From Clostridiaceae bacterium (lineage in GTDB: Bacteria; Bacillota_A; Clostridia; Acetivibrionales; Acetivibrionaceae), in the NCBI GenBank assembly GCA_012513545.1, contig JAAZCB010000366.1, forward strand, positions 1-7,265: a DNA stretch of 7,265 nucleotides. Direction: 5' to 3'. Within the stretch, counting starts at the first letter, position 1, and the number at the start of each line of letters is the position of its first letter. The position numbers and the translations under genes are program-made. The notes beneath the pieces are model-generated. The model saw only the letters and a program-made list of their open reading frames with translations. It ran no database searches and was not told where the DNA came from. Below are positions 1 through 6,803 of this stretch, piece by piece.

Positions 1-3000
1 AGAACTATTACATCTGTTATTGAGGGATATTCGGCTACAGCACTCCTAATTTCCTCGAGTTCAATTCTTACACCTTGTACTTTTATTTGAGAATCTATTC
101 TTCCTAGAAATTCTATGTTACCATCAGGCAGCCATCTTGCGATATCGCCCGTCTTGTACATTTTGTTTTCTCTCATATACGGATTATTAACAAATTTCTC
201 ATCAGTAAGTTTTTTATTATTAATATAGCCTTTTGAAAGGTTTTCTCCAGATACATATAATTCACCATACACTCCAATGGGAACCAACCCACCATATGAA
301 TCCAATATATATATATACGTATTGCTTATAGGCTTTCCAATAATAGAATGTGTTTTTTCATCCATACCTAAATAAGCTGTTGTAGTAATGCAGTTTTCAG
401 TAGGACCATACTCATTAATCAGGTTAATTTGGTTATTAATTGCTTTACTTTGCTTTATCAAATACTCGCTGCTTTTTTCTCCTGCAAGAACGACAAATCT
501 CATGGAAGCCAAATCTGACATATTGGCGTTACTAAGAATCTCCTTGTACATGGATGGCACCAAACTCATGTTGGTTACTTTCATAAGTTTTATTTTCCTT
601 CTTACATAATTGAAATCTTTCCATCGAGTGTTGTTTAATATTACCAGCTTCCCACCTGTTAATATACTTGAATACAAATTGGCACCAAAACCGTCAAAAG
701 AAAATGAAATAAATTGTAATGTAATATCCTTCGAGTTGATCTTGTAATTTTGTATTCTCCACCAAATAAAATTAATCAAACCTCTGTGTTGAATCATTAC
801 ACCCTTTGGATTTCCTGTAGACCCAGATGTATATATAACATATGCCAAATCATCTGAATTTCCGTCAGTCTCAATATCAGAACCCATTTCCTCACAGAAA
901 CTGTCAAAGTTAAAACTTAACTTTTCAATCTTTATATCAAATTTGTGTAAAAGATTTTCTTGTATCAAAACTATATTCGTTTGACTGTCTGATATCATAT
1001 AGTTAATTCTCTCTTCTGAATAATCGGGATCAATAGGCAGATAAGCGCCTCCTGCTTTCATAATACCCAAAATACATACTATCATTTCTATAGAACGTTC
1101 ATATATAACAGCAACAATTATATCCTTTCCTACTCCTTTGGTTTTCAATATTTTTGCCAGTTGATTGGCTTTTGCATTTAATTCCCGGTAAGTAATCTCC
1201 TTATCCTCACATACCAATGCAACATTGTCCGGTGTCCTGTTTACCTGTTCTTCAAATAATTCGTGTATGGTTTTATTTTTTGGATAATCAGCTCCTGTAT
1301 TATTAAAATCATACAACAGCTTTCTTTTTTCTTCTTGTGATAATATCTCCAATTCATATATCTTCTTTGACGAATTCTCTATTGCATCCTTTAATATATT
1401 GAGCAAATGCTCATACAGTCTTTCTATTTCATCATATGAAAAATCATTCACCAGGTAATCAATATTTACAATATACTCGTTCTTATCCTCCCTGTCGTTT
1501 AAATGAATAACCAGAGATTCAGTCTGGCTTCCGTTAAAATGCCATCTGGCATCATAGTTTTCAACGTATTCTCCTATTTCAAGCTTTGCATTCTGGTATG
1601 AAAATACTATATCGTTAAGAATCCCATTTGTATTGTTATTATCTCTATAATCTTTTAATATCAATTCATAAGGATACTTTTGATTCTTAAAACACAGCAT
1701 CAGCTCTTTTGACACGTATTTGACAAAAGACTCAAAGCTATCCTCACCATTTATGTATATACGGACCGGAACAGCACTGATAAACATACCTGCCATATTT
1801 TTCTCTTTTGCATTGGACCTGTTTAATACAGGAGTTCCAATAACTATATCTTCCTTTGACGTAATCCTGTACAAATAAATATATAATGCAGACATCATAA
1901 GCATAAAAACTGATAATTTTGACTGCTCAAGGAATTTTTTTATTTTTATGGTCAGGTCTAAAGGTATAATGTAAGTCTTGCGTGTGGCTTCAAGATTAAG
2001 ACATTGCATGTTTACTGTCTTAAGACTGGTAAATTGAGGTATTGAATTGAATTTATCAGCCCAGAATTTTTTGTTCTTTTCGAAATTATCTGAATACAGG
2101 TACTCCTCTTCACCTAAAATATAGTCAATATACGGGGGTTTATTTCCATCACCAGTCACAGCCCCGTTTTTTAGCTTTTTATAGCTCTCAAATACCTGAT
2201 TTGTCATAAGAACCATGGTCCATGCATCGGATATAAGATGATGCATCTTAATATAAAAGCCACCTTCCCTTTCGTTTATTTTAAAAAGTGCAAAATAAAA
2301 TAAATCAGAGTCAGTAATTTCAAAAGAAATCCGGTTTTCGAGTTTGTCCCATTCAAATAACCCCTTTTTGCCTTCATTGCTAAAATCAAAAAAGTCAAAT
2401 TTCCTATAATTATATTCACTTATATATTGCCTGGGTTCATCGTATTCCTCAACAACTCGTATACGCATGCCCTCATTTCTTTCAATAACCATATTTATAG
2501 ACTTTTCAAGCAGGCTGAAGTCTATATCTTCGAATCTGATAGTCGCTGAAATATTGCCGATATCTGTGTCAGGGATAAGCTTTTCCTTATACCAGATGTC
2601 CCTCTGAGGATATGTCAGCGGATAATACTTTGTCAGGAAATCAAAATTTAACAGCAGGATTTTCTTATAATCAGCCATGCCATCGTAATTCATCATAACC
2701 CTGCCAATCTCGCCCTTGTAATCTGCTCCCGGTATTTTTTCCAACTCAGTTTTCTTTATTAAATAATCAAAAAGTATATTAAATTTTTCTTTTTTATGTT
2801 TCTTATAAAACACTGCCGCTCCTGAAACTGCAGAACGTATAACCGCTTGTACATCAACTTCGTCGGCAGGTATATAAATTCTGCATCCATCATTAATACT
2901 GTTAAGGCTGACTCCCTCCGAATAACACTCGGCAACGACAAATGCAGCAAGTTTTTCTTCCCTGTATACCCCCATCAGCCTTCTATTTGCATAAAATCCA

Positions 3001-4277
3001 ATCATCTCATACAATTGTGATATTTCATTTAAATAGAAGTTTTCCTTATCATACCCGTAGCATTCTGCCTCAAGAGGTTCCATATTTATTTTACAGTATT
3101 CAATGAAATCGGTCGGGTCCTCAAGTACTTTACATATGTATCCCTTATACTGTTTTATGTAATCCAATTCACTGATATTACACTCAAAATACTGCAGTTT
3201 ACCAAATATAATCTTGTCTTTGTCATTAATAAAACTTCCGAGTCGTCCAAACATCTCCTTGTGCCATGAATAATCACGAGTAAAGTAAGAGACGTAGTAT
3301 GAAAAATACGAGTGATTCAGCATGGCTTCAGCCAACCCGATATGCAAATCAGATCTTGCAATTGAATTCAAACCTGTATTTGTAAGAGTAACCGGTCTGT
3401 TTCCGAAAAAAGTGCGATTAAATATTCTTATGACCGAACCAATACATGAAAGTTTTCCATTCCTGATGTATGAAAAATTTGAATAAATCATAGGTTTATC
3501 TTTTAGCAAATCAATGTTCCTGACCATTTCCACAAAACTATTTTCACCATCGTTATCAGGCTTTAGCCTCAAATACTTTGAATCCTCATAAAGCTTTAAT
3601 ATTTCATCGGAGGAATAATCCTTCAAAGCTTTTAAGTCAGGATAAGCCCTTTGAAAAATATATAAGAACAATTTTTGCCGGGTCAGCCAATCCATACCCG
3701 TAAAATTTATTCCGCATACAAAATTACCATTACTCATAGTTCTGCAGTACTTAACGATAGCATCAACATGGATATCTTCAACATTATTGAGATTGATAGT
3801 TATGTTTCTGAATACCTGACCTTCATCAAAATATTTATCAATACCTTCAAAAGATGCTCCTGATGTACTTAAGTCATGCACTTTATATCTTATGTCATCT
3901 TCCGGCAGATAAAGAGATAATTCCTCACTATGAGCCGGTTTATAACGGTACATGAGCCTTCTGAATGAAGTATATATTGCTTCAGGATTTTTTATTTGAA
4001 AGGAATTGCCTTCCTGTCCGGTTATTTGAGTTTCATAGTAGAATAAAACATCTTTAAAGAAAAAAATCACCCTTATTTTTTCTCCAGCTTCAAGCATCAA
4101 ATCAGGGTTATCAAAGCGCAGATCCGGCTTATCCGCATTTTTAAAACCAAAAGCCATTGTTGCCTGGAACTGGCTTCCACTACTATCCACAGATACAGGA
4201 ATCTGTTTCTGCCTGGCCAGGTTTCTGAAAAGCTTTGACAAAAACTCCTTATTTGTTATCTGGTTAAAGTTAAACAT
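1..4277 (-). CDS. PilZ domain-NRPS fusion (PilZ - unknown region - condensation - adenylation), partial at 3' end
   Basis: This is a nonribosomal peptide synthetase subunit with an unusual N-terminus. At least 1425 residues are visible, with no in-frame stop, and the gene leaves the window inside the adenylation domain. Residues about 1-205 look like a YcgR-type N-terminal domain followed by a PilZ domain. The c-di-GMP signatures are complete: R107xxxR111, and DxSxxG at D135-L-S137-T-S-G140. Residues about 210-550 are unassigned. A condensation domain starts near residue 552 (YPLTYPQRDIWY). Its active-site motif is H679-H-L-I-S-D684-A, with Ala replacing the usual Gly of HHxxxDG. The adenylation domain starts near residue 1000. 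It shows A3 (Y1149-TSGSTGNPKG), A5 (N1288-EYGPTE), A7 (Y1374-KTGD) and A8 (G1392-RID...G1402-VR1404). Asp1195, the expected carboxamino-binding Asp, suggests an alpha-amino acid substrate. The ATG at 4277 is preceded by GGGGTGAT. The carrier-protein domain and the rest lie outside the window. The NRPS identity is very secure, the PilZ call is strong, and the product is unknown. Confidence 0.93.
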   Translation of the reverse strand, partial: MFNFNQITNKEFLSKLFRNLARQKQIPVSVDSSGSQFQATMAFGFKNADKPDLRFDNPDLMLEAGEKIRVIFFFKDVLFYYETQITGQEGNSFQIKNPEAIYTSFRRLMYRYKPAHSEELSLYLPEDDIRYKVHDLSTSGASFEGIDKYFDEGQVFRNITINLNNVEDIHVDAIVKYCRTMSNGNFVCGINFTGMDWLTRQKLFLYIFQRAYPDLKALKDYSSDEILKLYEDSKYLRLKPDNDGENSFVEMVRNIDLLKDKPMIYSNFSYIRNGKLSCIGSVIRIFNRTFFGNRPVTLTNTGLNSIARSDLHIGLAEAMLNHSYFSYYVSYFTRDYSWHKEMFGRLGSFINDKDKIIFGKLQYFECNISELDYIKQYKGYICKVLEDPTDFIEYCKINMEPLEAECYGYDKENFYLNEISQLYEMIGFYANRRLMGVYREEKLAAFVVAECYSEGVSLNSINDGCRIYIPADEVDVQAVIRSAVSGAAVFYKKHKKEKFNILFDYLIKKTELEKIPGADYKGEIGRVMMNYDGMADYKKILLLNFDFLTKYYPLTYPQRDIWYKEKLIPDTDIGNISATIRFEDIDFSLLEKSINMVIERNEGMRIRVVEEYDEPRQYISEYNYRKFDFFDFSNEGKKGLFEWDKLENRISFEITDSDLFYFALFKINEREGGFYIKMHHLISDAWTMVLMTNQVFESYKKLKNGAVTGDGNKPPYIDYILGEEEYLYSDNFEKNKKFWADKFNSIPQFTSLKTVNMQCLNLEATRKTYIIPLDLTIKIKKFLEQSKLSVFMLMMSALYIYLYRITSKEDIVIGTPVLNRSNAKEKNMAGMFISAVPVRIYINGEDSFESFVKYVSKELMLCFKNQKYPYELILKDYRDNNNTNGILNDIVFSYQNAKLEIGEYVENYDARWHFNGSQTESLVIHLNDREDKNEYIVNIDYLVNDFSYDEIERLYEHLLNILKDAIENSSKKIYELEILSQEEKRKLLYDFNNTGADYPKNKTIHELFEEQVNRTPDNVALVCEDKEITYRELNAKANQLAKILKTKGVGKDIIVAVIYERSIEMIVCILGIMKAGGAYLPIDPDYSEERINYMISDSQTNIVLIQENLLHKFDIKIEKLSFNFDSFCEEMGSDIETDGNSDDLAYVIYTSGSTGNPKGVMIQHRGLINFIWWRIQNYKINSKDITLQFISFSFDGFGANLYSSILTGGKLVILNNTRWKDFNYVRRKIKLMKVTNMSLVPSMYKEILSNANMSDLASMRFVVLAGEKSSEYLIKQSKAINNQINLINEYGPTENCITTTAYLGMDEKTHSIIGKPISNTYIYILDSYGGLVPIGVYGELYVSGENLSKGYINNKKLTDEKFVNNPYMRENKMYKTGDIARWLPDGNIEFLGRIDSQIKVQGVRIELEEIRSAVAEYPSITDVIV

Positions 4278-4447
4278 ATAATCACCCCAAGTCAAATTTT
4301 GTTAACTTACTGTTGGTGGCATAAATAACTTCAACAACCTTCTGTGTGAATTTATAAGTCTTTGGCAAAATAGTGCATAAAACACCGACAGAACATTCTC
4401 AAGATTTGGTAACATAAATAGAATCAATAATTTCATTGGAAACTTAT
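4278..4447 (-). promoter_or_regulatory. Long 5' leader of the PilZ-NRPS gene, with Shine-Dalgarno site
   Basis: About 170 nt separate the predicted transcription start (around 4447) from the ATG at 4277. The Shine-Dalgarno sequence is GGGGTGAT at 4288-4281 on the minus strand, close to the start. The leader shows a weak potential hairpin: CACC at 4318-4315 can pair with GGTG at 4286-4283 inside the Shine-Dalgarno site. An inner AAGT/ACTT pair (4308-4305 with 4292-4289) adds to it. This could mask the ribosome site, but the stem is short and interrupted. I see no known riboswitch core and no small reading frame of note. Confidence 0.4.
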
Positions 4448-4453
4448 ATATAA

Positions 4454-4482
4454 ATTATATTTTACTTTACGTAATATATCAA
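4454..4482 (-). promoter_or_regulatory. Sigma-A-type promoter of the PilZ-NRPS gene
   Basis: On the minus strand a -35 box TTGATA (4482-4477) lies exactly 17 bp from a perfect -10 box TATAAT (4459-4454). The site lies between the terminator of the REC-XRE gene and the start of the NRPS gene. The NRPS is therefore probably transcribed separately from the regulator, not by read-through alone. Transcription would start near 4447. Confidence 0.75.
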
Positions 4483-4511
4483 CAAAAATCGGTATTATTT
4501 TTCAAGCAAAT

Positions 4512-4547
4512 AAAAAAAAGGCTTGTGACTATATTGCCCGCAGCCTT
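4512..4547 (-). terminator. Rho-independent terminator of the REC-XRE gene
   Basis: Read on the minus strand, AAGGCT (4547-4542) and AGCCTT (4523-4518) form a 6-bp stem, extendable by one G-C pair with a bulge. The loop is about 18 nt and an uninterrupted T run follows (4519-4512). The site lies about 40 bp after the TAA stop at 4588. The loop is long, so strength is uncertain, but placement and the T tract are typical. Confidence 0.65.
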
Positions 4548-4587
4548 ATAAATGAATCAATCTATTTTATTAACATTTTATATGAAA

Positions 4588-5304
4588 TTACTCATTGAGT
4601 TTCGAATCAATAGAGTCATTAGAGTCATTAGAGTCATTAGAGTCATTAGAATCATTAGAGTCATTGGAGTCATTGGAGTTATTCAATAAATAGTCTATGG
4701 AAACGTTAAAAAAAGATGCCAACTTTCGTAAATGTTTAAGCGAAGGTTCACTAAATCCGGTTTCATAATTGGTAATAGTTGTACGGCCTACGCCCAATAC
4801 TCTGGCAACATCTTCCTGCTTTAATCCTAGCTTTCCACGCAGATATTTGAGTCTTTCACCCATTCCCAACCCATCGCGCATTTCTTCCTTATACTGCTTG
4901 TATTTTCTGATACTTTTTGCAGCTATTCCAAGCTTTAATATCAGATCTTTGAATTCCGGCTCTTTTTCAGAGTAAGAGTCTATGTCATAATTCTCCAAGG
5001 CATAAAGAGGAGGCATCAAGTTTGCATGACCTGTGAGAAGCAAAACATAAATATTATCGCTAAACTTACGAACCTCTTCTATAACCTGAACTCCGGTTAC
5101 ACCAACCATAAGATAATCAACAACAAATATATCTACTTTATCTTCCTTAACAATTCTTACAGCTTCATCAGGGTCACTTGTAACAACACAATTAAAACCA
5201 TTCTTGGACAAATAGTGGTTCATACTGTTAATTAAAGCTTCATCATCATCAAGTAAAAGCACCTTGATATCATCGGCTAAAGTAAATTCAGCTTTTTTCC
5301 TCAA
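4588..5304 (-). CDS. Response regulator: receiver domain + XRE helix-turn-helix + NDS-repeat tail
   Basis: This is a 238-residue cytosolic signalling protein, probably a transcription regulator controlled by phosphorylation. The receiver domain (about residues 13-125) has the acidic cluster D19-D21 (VLLLDDD), phospho-acceptor D63 (VVDY), T91 (LLTGHA), aromatic Y111 and Lys114, so the phosphorylation site looks functional. A linker leads to an XRE/Cro-type HTH (about 149-207; KQEDVARVLGVGRTTITNYE is the core). The tail is NNS plus seven NDS triplets (208-231), ending IDSKLNE. I chose the TTG at 5304 because AAGGGTGAT lies just upstream and the predicted -10 box ends at 5343. The 13-residue longer reading from the TTG at 5343 would then begin inside the promoter, and it has no ribosome site. 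No sensor kinase is in the window. The gene sits directly upstream of the NRPS on the same strand and is a natural candidate to control it, though that is inference. An XRE output domain on a receiver is less common than OmpR or NarL types. Confidence 0.9.
   Translation of the reverse strand: MRKKAEFTLADDIKVLLLDDDEALINSMNHYLSKNGFNCVVTSDPDEAVRIVKEDKVDIFVVDYLMVGVTGVQVIEEVRKFSDNIYVLLLTGHANLMPPLYALENYDIDSYSEKEPEFKDLILKLGIAAKSIRKYKQYKEEMRDGLGMGERLKYLRGKLGLKQEDVARVLGVGRTTITNYETGFSEPSLKHLRKLASFFNVSIDYLLNNSNDSNDSNDSNDSNDSNDSNDSIDSKLNE
4611..4682 (-). repeat. 9-bp in-frame minisatellite (8 units) encoding the NDS tail
   Basis: Eight contiguous 9-bp units read tagagtcat on the plus strand. Variants are tagaatcat at 4647, tggagtcat at 4665 and tggagttat at 4674. 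On the coding strand they give Asn-(Asn/Asp)-Ser triplets. The four leftmost units (4611-4646) are identical, which suggests recent expansion by slippage. Nine bp is three codons, so gain or loss of units changes tail length without a frameshift. Confidence 0.93.
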
Positions 5305-5342
5305 TATTATCACCCTTCGACTTTTATTTTTTACATACTCCA

Positions 5343-5371
5343 ATTTTATTTCAGTTCAATTAACCTGTCAA
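5343..5371 (-). promoter_or_regulatory. Sigma-A-type promoter of the REC-XRE gene
   Basis: On the minus strand a perfect -35 box TTGACA (5371-5366) is followed after 17 bp by TAAAAT (5348-5343), one base from the TATAAT consensus. The predicted transcription start near 5336 gives a leader of about 30 nt to the TTG start at 5304. This places the longer potential N-terminus outside the transcript. Confidence 0.75.
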
Positions 5372-5376
5372 CAGCC

Positions 5377-5437
5377 ATCCTACATTTGGGTTCACCTCTT
5401 AATTACTCAACTTTAATCCCACAGGATTATGTAGGAT
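5377..5437. promoter_or_regulatory. Operator-like repeats upstream of the REC-XRE promoter
   Basis: A perfect 9-bp inverted pair flanks 43 bp: ATCCTACAT at 5377-5385 and ATGTAGGAT at 5429-5437. Between them lies a second palindrome, AATCC-CACA-GGATT (5415-5428). Its right half gives ACAGGAT (5421-5427), ten bp ahead of GTAGGAT (5431-5437), so two similar half-sites lie one helical turn apart. The left arm begins 5 bp upstream of the -35 box. Repeated half-sites here suit a dimeric DNA-binding protein, possibly REC-XRE itself (autoregulation). The repeats are seen; binding is inference. I did not find the same half-site in the NRPS promoter. Confidence 0.4.
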
Positions 5438-5490
5438 CTGTCAATCAAAAGTTACGGCAAAGTGGTGATATACGCTTAATTTTAAAGCTT

Positions 5491-6126
5491 TCAGCACAAT
5501 TCCTTAAACTGCGGATTATACTTGCTTTTTATTCTCTTATCTAAAGTGTTAATATAACTTATTGATTTCTTGTAAGAAACAACTTCAGTATAATTGCTAA
5601 ATGCAATATCATCATAGTATAAACAAAAAAAGCTTATTATATCATTATACTTATTATCTATTGTATAAATTTTGTAATAGTCTTTATTATCACGTACTAA
5701 AGGCGGCTTTTCTATCATTGCTACCTGCTGTTCTCCAATATAAATACAAATAAACATACCTTCCTTGCCTCGCCCAACGAAATAACAGGTAAATACCTCA
5801 CCCTCATAGTTGATTTCATAATAACCATAACCCCCAAAAAATACCTTAACCCTTTTATAACGAATACTTCCGCATATATCACCCTGTGGATTTTGTATGT
5901 TTATATCATGATATTCCCCGCGTAGTAAACCTTTTGTAATATCATTTATGTAGGTTTTTATGTTGATTTCCGCTAATAATAAAGGCTGATTATTCTTGAT
6001 TAAACTTATGCTTCTTTTTGCAACGGCAAGCCGGATATTCGCTGTATAAATTGCTTGATTAGCATTATCAGATAATACATAATCCGCCCCAAAGCTCGAT
6101 CTTGTTTGAAATAAATTAATTATCAT
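5491..6126 (-). CDS. Unrecognised protein, probably beta-rich and cytosolic
   Basis: A 211-residue protein that I cannot assign. It has no signal peptide and no convincing membrane segment. It is rich in Tyr, Ile and Lys, with short alternating hydrophobic stretches suggesting beta strands (for example VFFGGYGYYEINYEGEVFTC near residues 94-113). Around residues 139-160 there is a K-P-P-L-V-x-D-N-x-D-Y-Y-x-I-Y-x-x-D pattern, followed by FFCLYYDD. The general look is reminiscent of beta-barrel LURP-one/tubby-like folds, but this is a weak impression. The ATG at 6126 has only a distant AGAGAG as ribosome site. It starts 32 bp after the lipoprotein stop with no promoter or terminator in between, so the two genes are probably co-transcribed and may act together. 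No clear terminator is visible after its TGA stop, in the 186 bp before the REC-XRE start at 5304. Confidence 0.75.
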   Translation of the reverse strand: MIINLFQTRSSFGADYVLSDNANQAIYTANIRLAVAKRSISLIKNNQPLLLAEINIKTYINDITKGLLRGEYHDINIQNPQGDICGSIRYKRVKVFFGGYGYYEINYEGEVFTCYFVGRGKEGMFICIYIGEQQVAMIEKPPLVRDNKDYYKIYTIDNKYNDIISFFCLYYDDIAFSNYTEVVSYKKSISYINTLDKRIKSKYNPQFKELC

Positions 6127-6158
6127 AGCAATTATTCTCTCTTTTTTTGAATTTTACT

Positions 6159-6611
6159 TTATTCTACTTCAAATGTTAATCTGTTAAATACTTCTTGTGC
6201 TGATTCTTTACTAACATTATTCGCTAATATAAAACAGGTATCTGAATTATTAATTTTTATTATGTAATTATACTCTCTTTCATCAAATTCATAGAATAAA
6301 TATTTTATACTTGAATTCTCTTTTTCTTCAATTACATTAACACTTGAATCCTTTTCTACATTTTGGCTATATGTATTATAAACTTCAGCTATACCAAAAG
6401 TTCCTTGAGACAACACTTCATCATCTTTTGAAAATTCAATTGGTAATTTTGATGTTAGACTGTATCCACCTGTTGTATTCATACCAATTTCTATTTTATC
6501 TCCAGTATCTACAGCAAATGTGTATGACCGACTTGAAGTACATCCCGCCAGTAAAAATAATGCAATAAGTAAAATAATAGCTAAGCTTGGAAAATTTCTA
6601 ATTTTACTCAT
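6159..6611 (-). CDS. Small lipoprotein of unknown function
   Basis: A 150-residue exported lipoprotein. It begins with a short basic stretch (K3, R5), then a hydrophobic segment (about 9-22), then the lipobox L-L-A-G-C. Cleavage before C24 would leave a lipid-anchored protein of about 127 residues on the outer face of the membrane. The mature part is polar and predicted soluble; it starts with a Thr/Ser-rich piece and contains G-D-K-I-E-I-G and G-G-Y-S-L elements suggesting beta strands. No enzyme motif or known domain is recognised. The ATG at 6611 has a good ribosome site, AGGGGG, about 6 nt upstream. A promoter lies directly upstream, and the unrecognised 211-residue gene follows after 32 bp. 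Lipoprotein identity is secure; the role is unknown. Confidence 0.88.
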   Translation of the reverse strand: MSKIRNFPSLAIILLIALFLLAGCTSSRSYTFAVDTGDKIEIGMNTTGGYSLTSKLPIEFSKDDEVLSQGTFGIAEVYNTYSQNVEKDSSVNVIEEKENSSIKYLFYEFDEREYNYIIKINNSDTCFILANNVSKESAQEVFNRLTFEVE

Positions 6612-6645
6612 TTTTTCCCCCTGAAAATAAATTTTAACATAAAGA

Positions 6646-6675
6646 ATAATATCATTTATTTTTATTCGTTGTCAA
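6646..6675 (-). promoter_or_regulatory. Sigma-A-type promoter of the lipoprotein gene
   Basis: On the minus strand a perfect -35 box TTGACA (6675-6670) is followed after 18 bp by TATTAT (6651-6646). It would start transcription near 6639, giving a leader of about 28 nt before the ATG at 6611. It suggests that the lipoprotein and the following gene form a unit separate from the topoisomerase gene. Confidence 0.65.
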
Positions 6676-6720
6676 ACTAAATCTCTTAATTAATGTCGCC
6701 ATTTTTCTCAATATCTGTAC

Positions 6721-6752
6721 TAAAAGCTACGCATATAAGAATAGCACTTTGA
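6721..6752 (-). terminator. Possible weak terminator after the topoisomerase gene
   Basis: On the minus strand AAA-GT-GCTA (6750-6742) can pair with TAGC-TTT (6729-6723), with two bases bulged. The loop is about 12 nt and the T tract is short. The site lies 50-80 bp after the TAG stop at 6804 and is the only hairpin I can find in the 192-bp gap between 6612 and 6803. Apart from the lipoprotein promoter, I see nothing else in that gap. Confidence 0.25.
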
Positions 6753-6803
6753 ACCCTGATAAATCAATAATTATAGACTATTAATCATAGCAAAATTCTC
6801 TGT

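Noticed and set aside
388..609. Plus-strand open frame of 73 codons with a hydrophobic start
   Set aside because: It lies opposite the adenylation domain, whose A3-A8 motifs are clear on the minus strand; it is a shadow.
2759..2950. Minus-strand open frame of 63 codons
   Set aside because: It is in another frame within the continuous NRPS reading frame and shows no recognisable features.
3675..3863. Plus-strand open frame of 62 codons
   Set aside because: It is antisense to the PilZ-encoding part, where the motifs prove the minus strand is coding.
4390..4399. AGAACATTCT, resembling a LexA or heat-shock half-palindrome
   Set aside because: It lacks the flanking bases of a LexA box; a short AGAA-NN-TTCT is expected by chance in such AT-rich DNA.
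4278..4447. c-di-GMP riboswitch in the NRPS leader
   Set aside because: I looked because of the PilZ domain, but the leader has no GEMM-type core such as a GCAAA/GGGCAAACC arrangement with flanking stems.
4769..5235. Two plus-strand open frames (4769-4975 and 5026-5235)
   Set aside because: Both are opposite the REC-XRE gene, which has complete domain motifs.
5439..5444. A second TTGACA upstream of the REC-XRE gene
   Set aside because: No acceptable -10 box lies 16-18 bp downstream (TGGGAT is poor); the promoter at 5371-5343 is far better.
5470..5487. AAGCTTTAAAATTAAGC as a terminator for the 211-residue gene
   Set aside because: The stem is only 4 AT-rich base pairs and no T tract follows.
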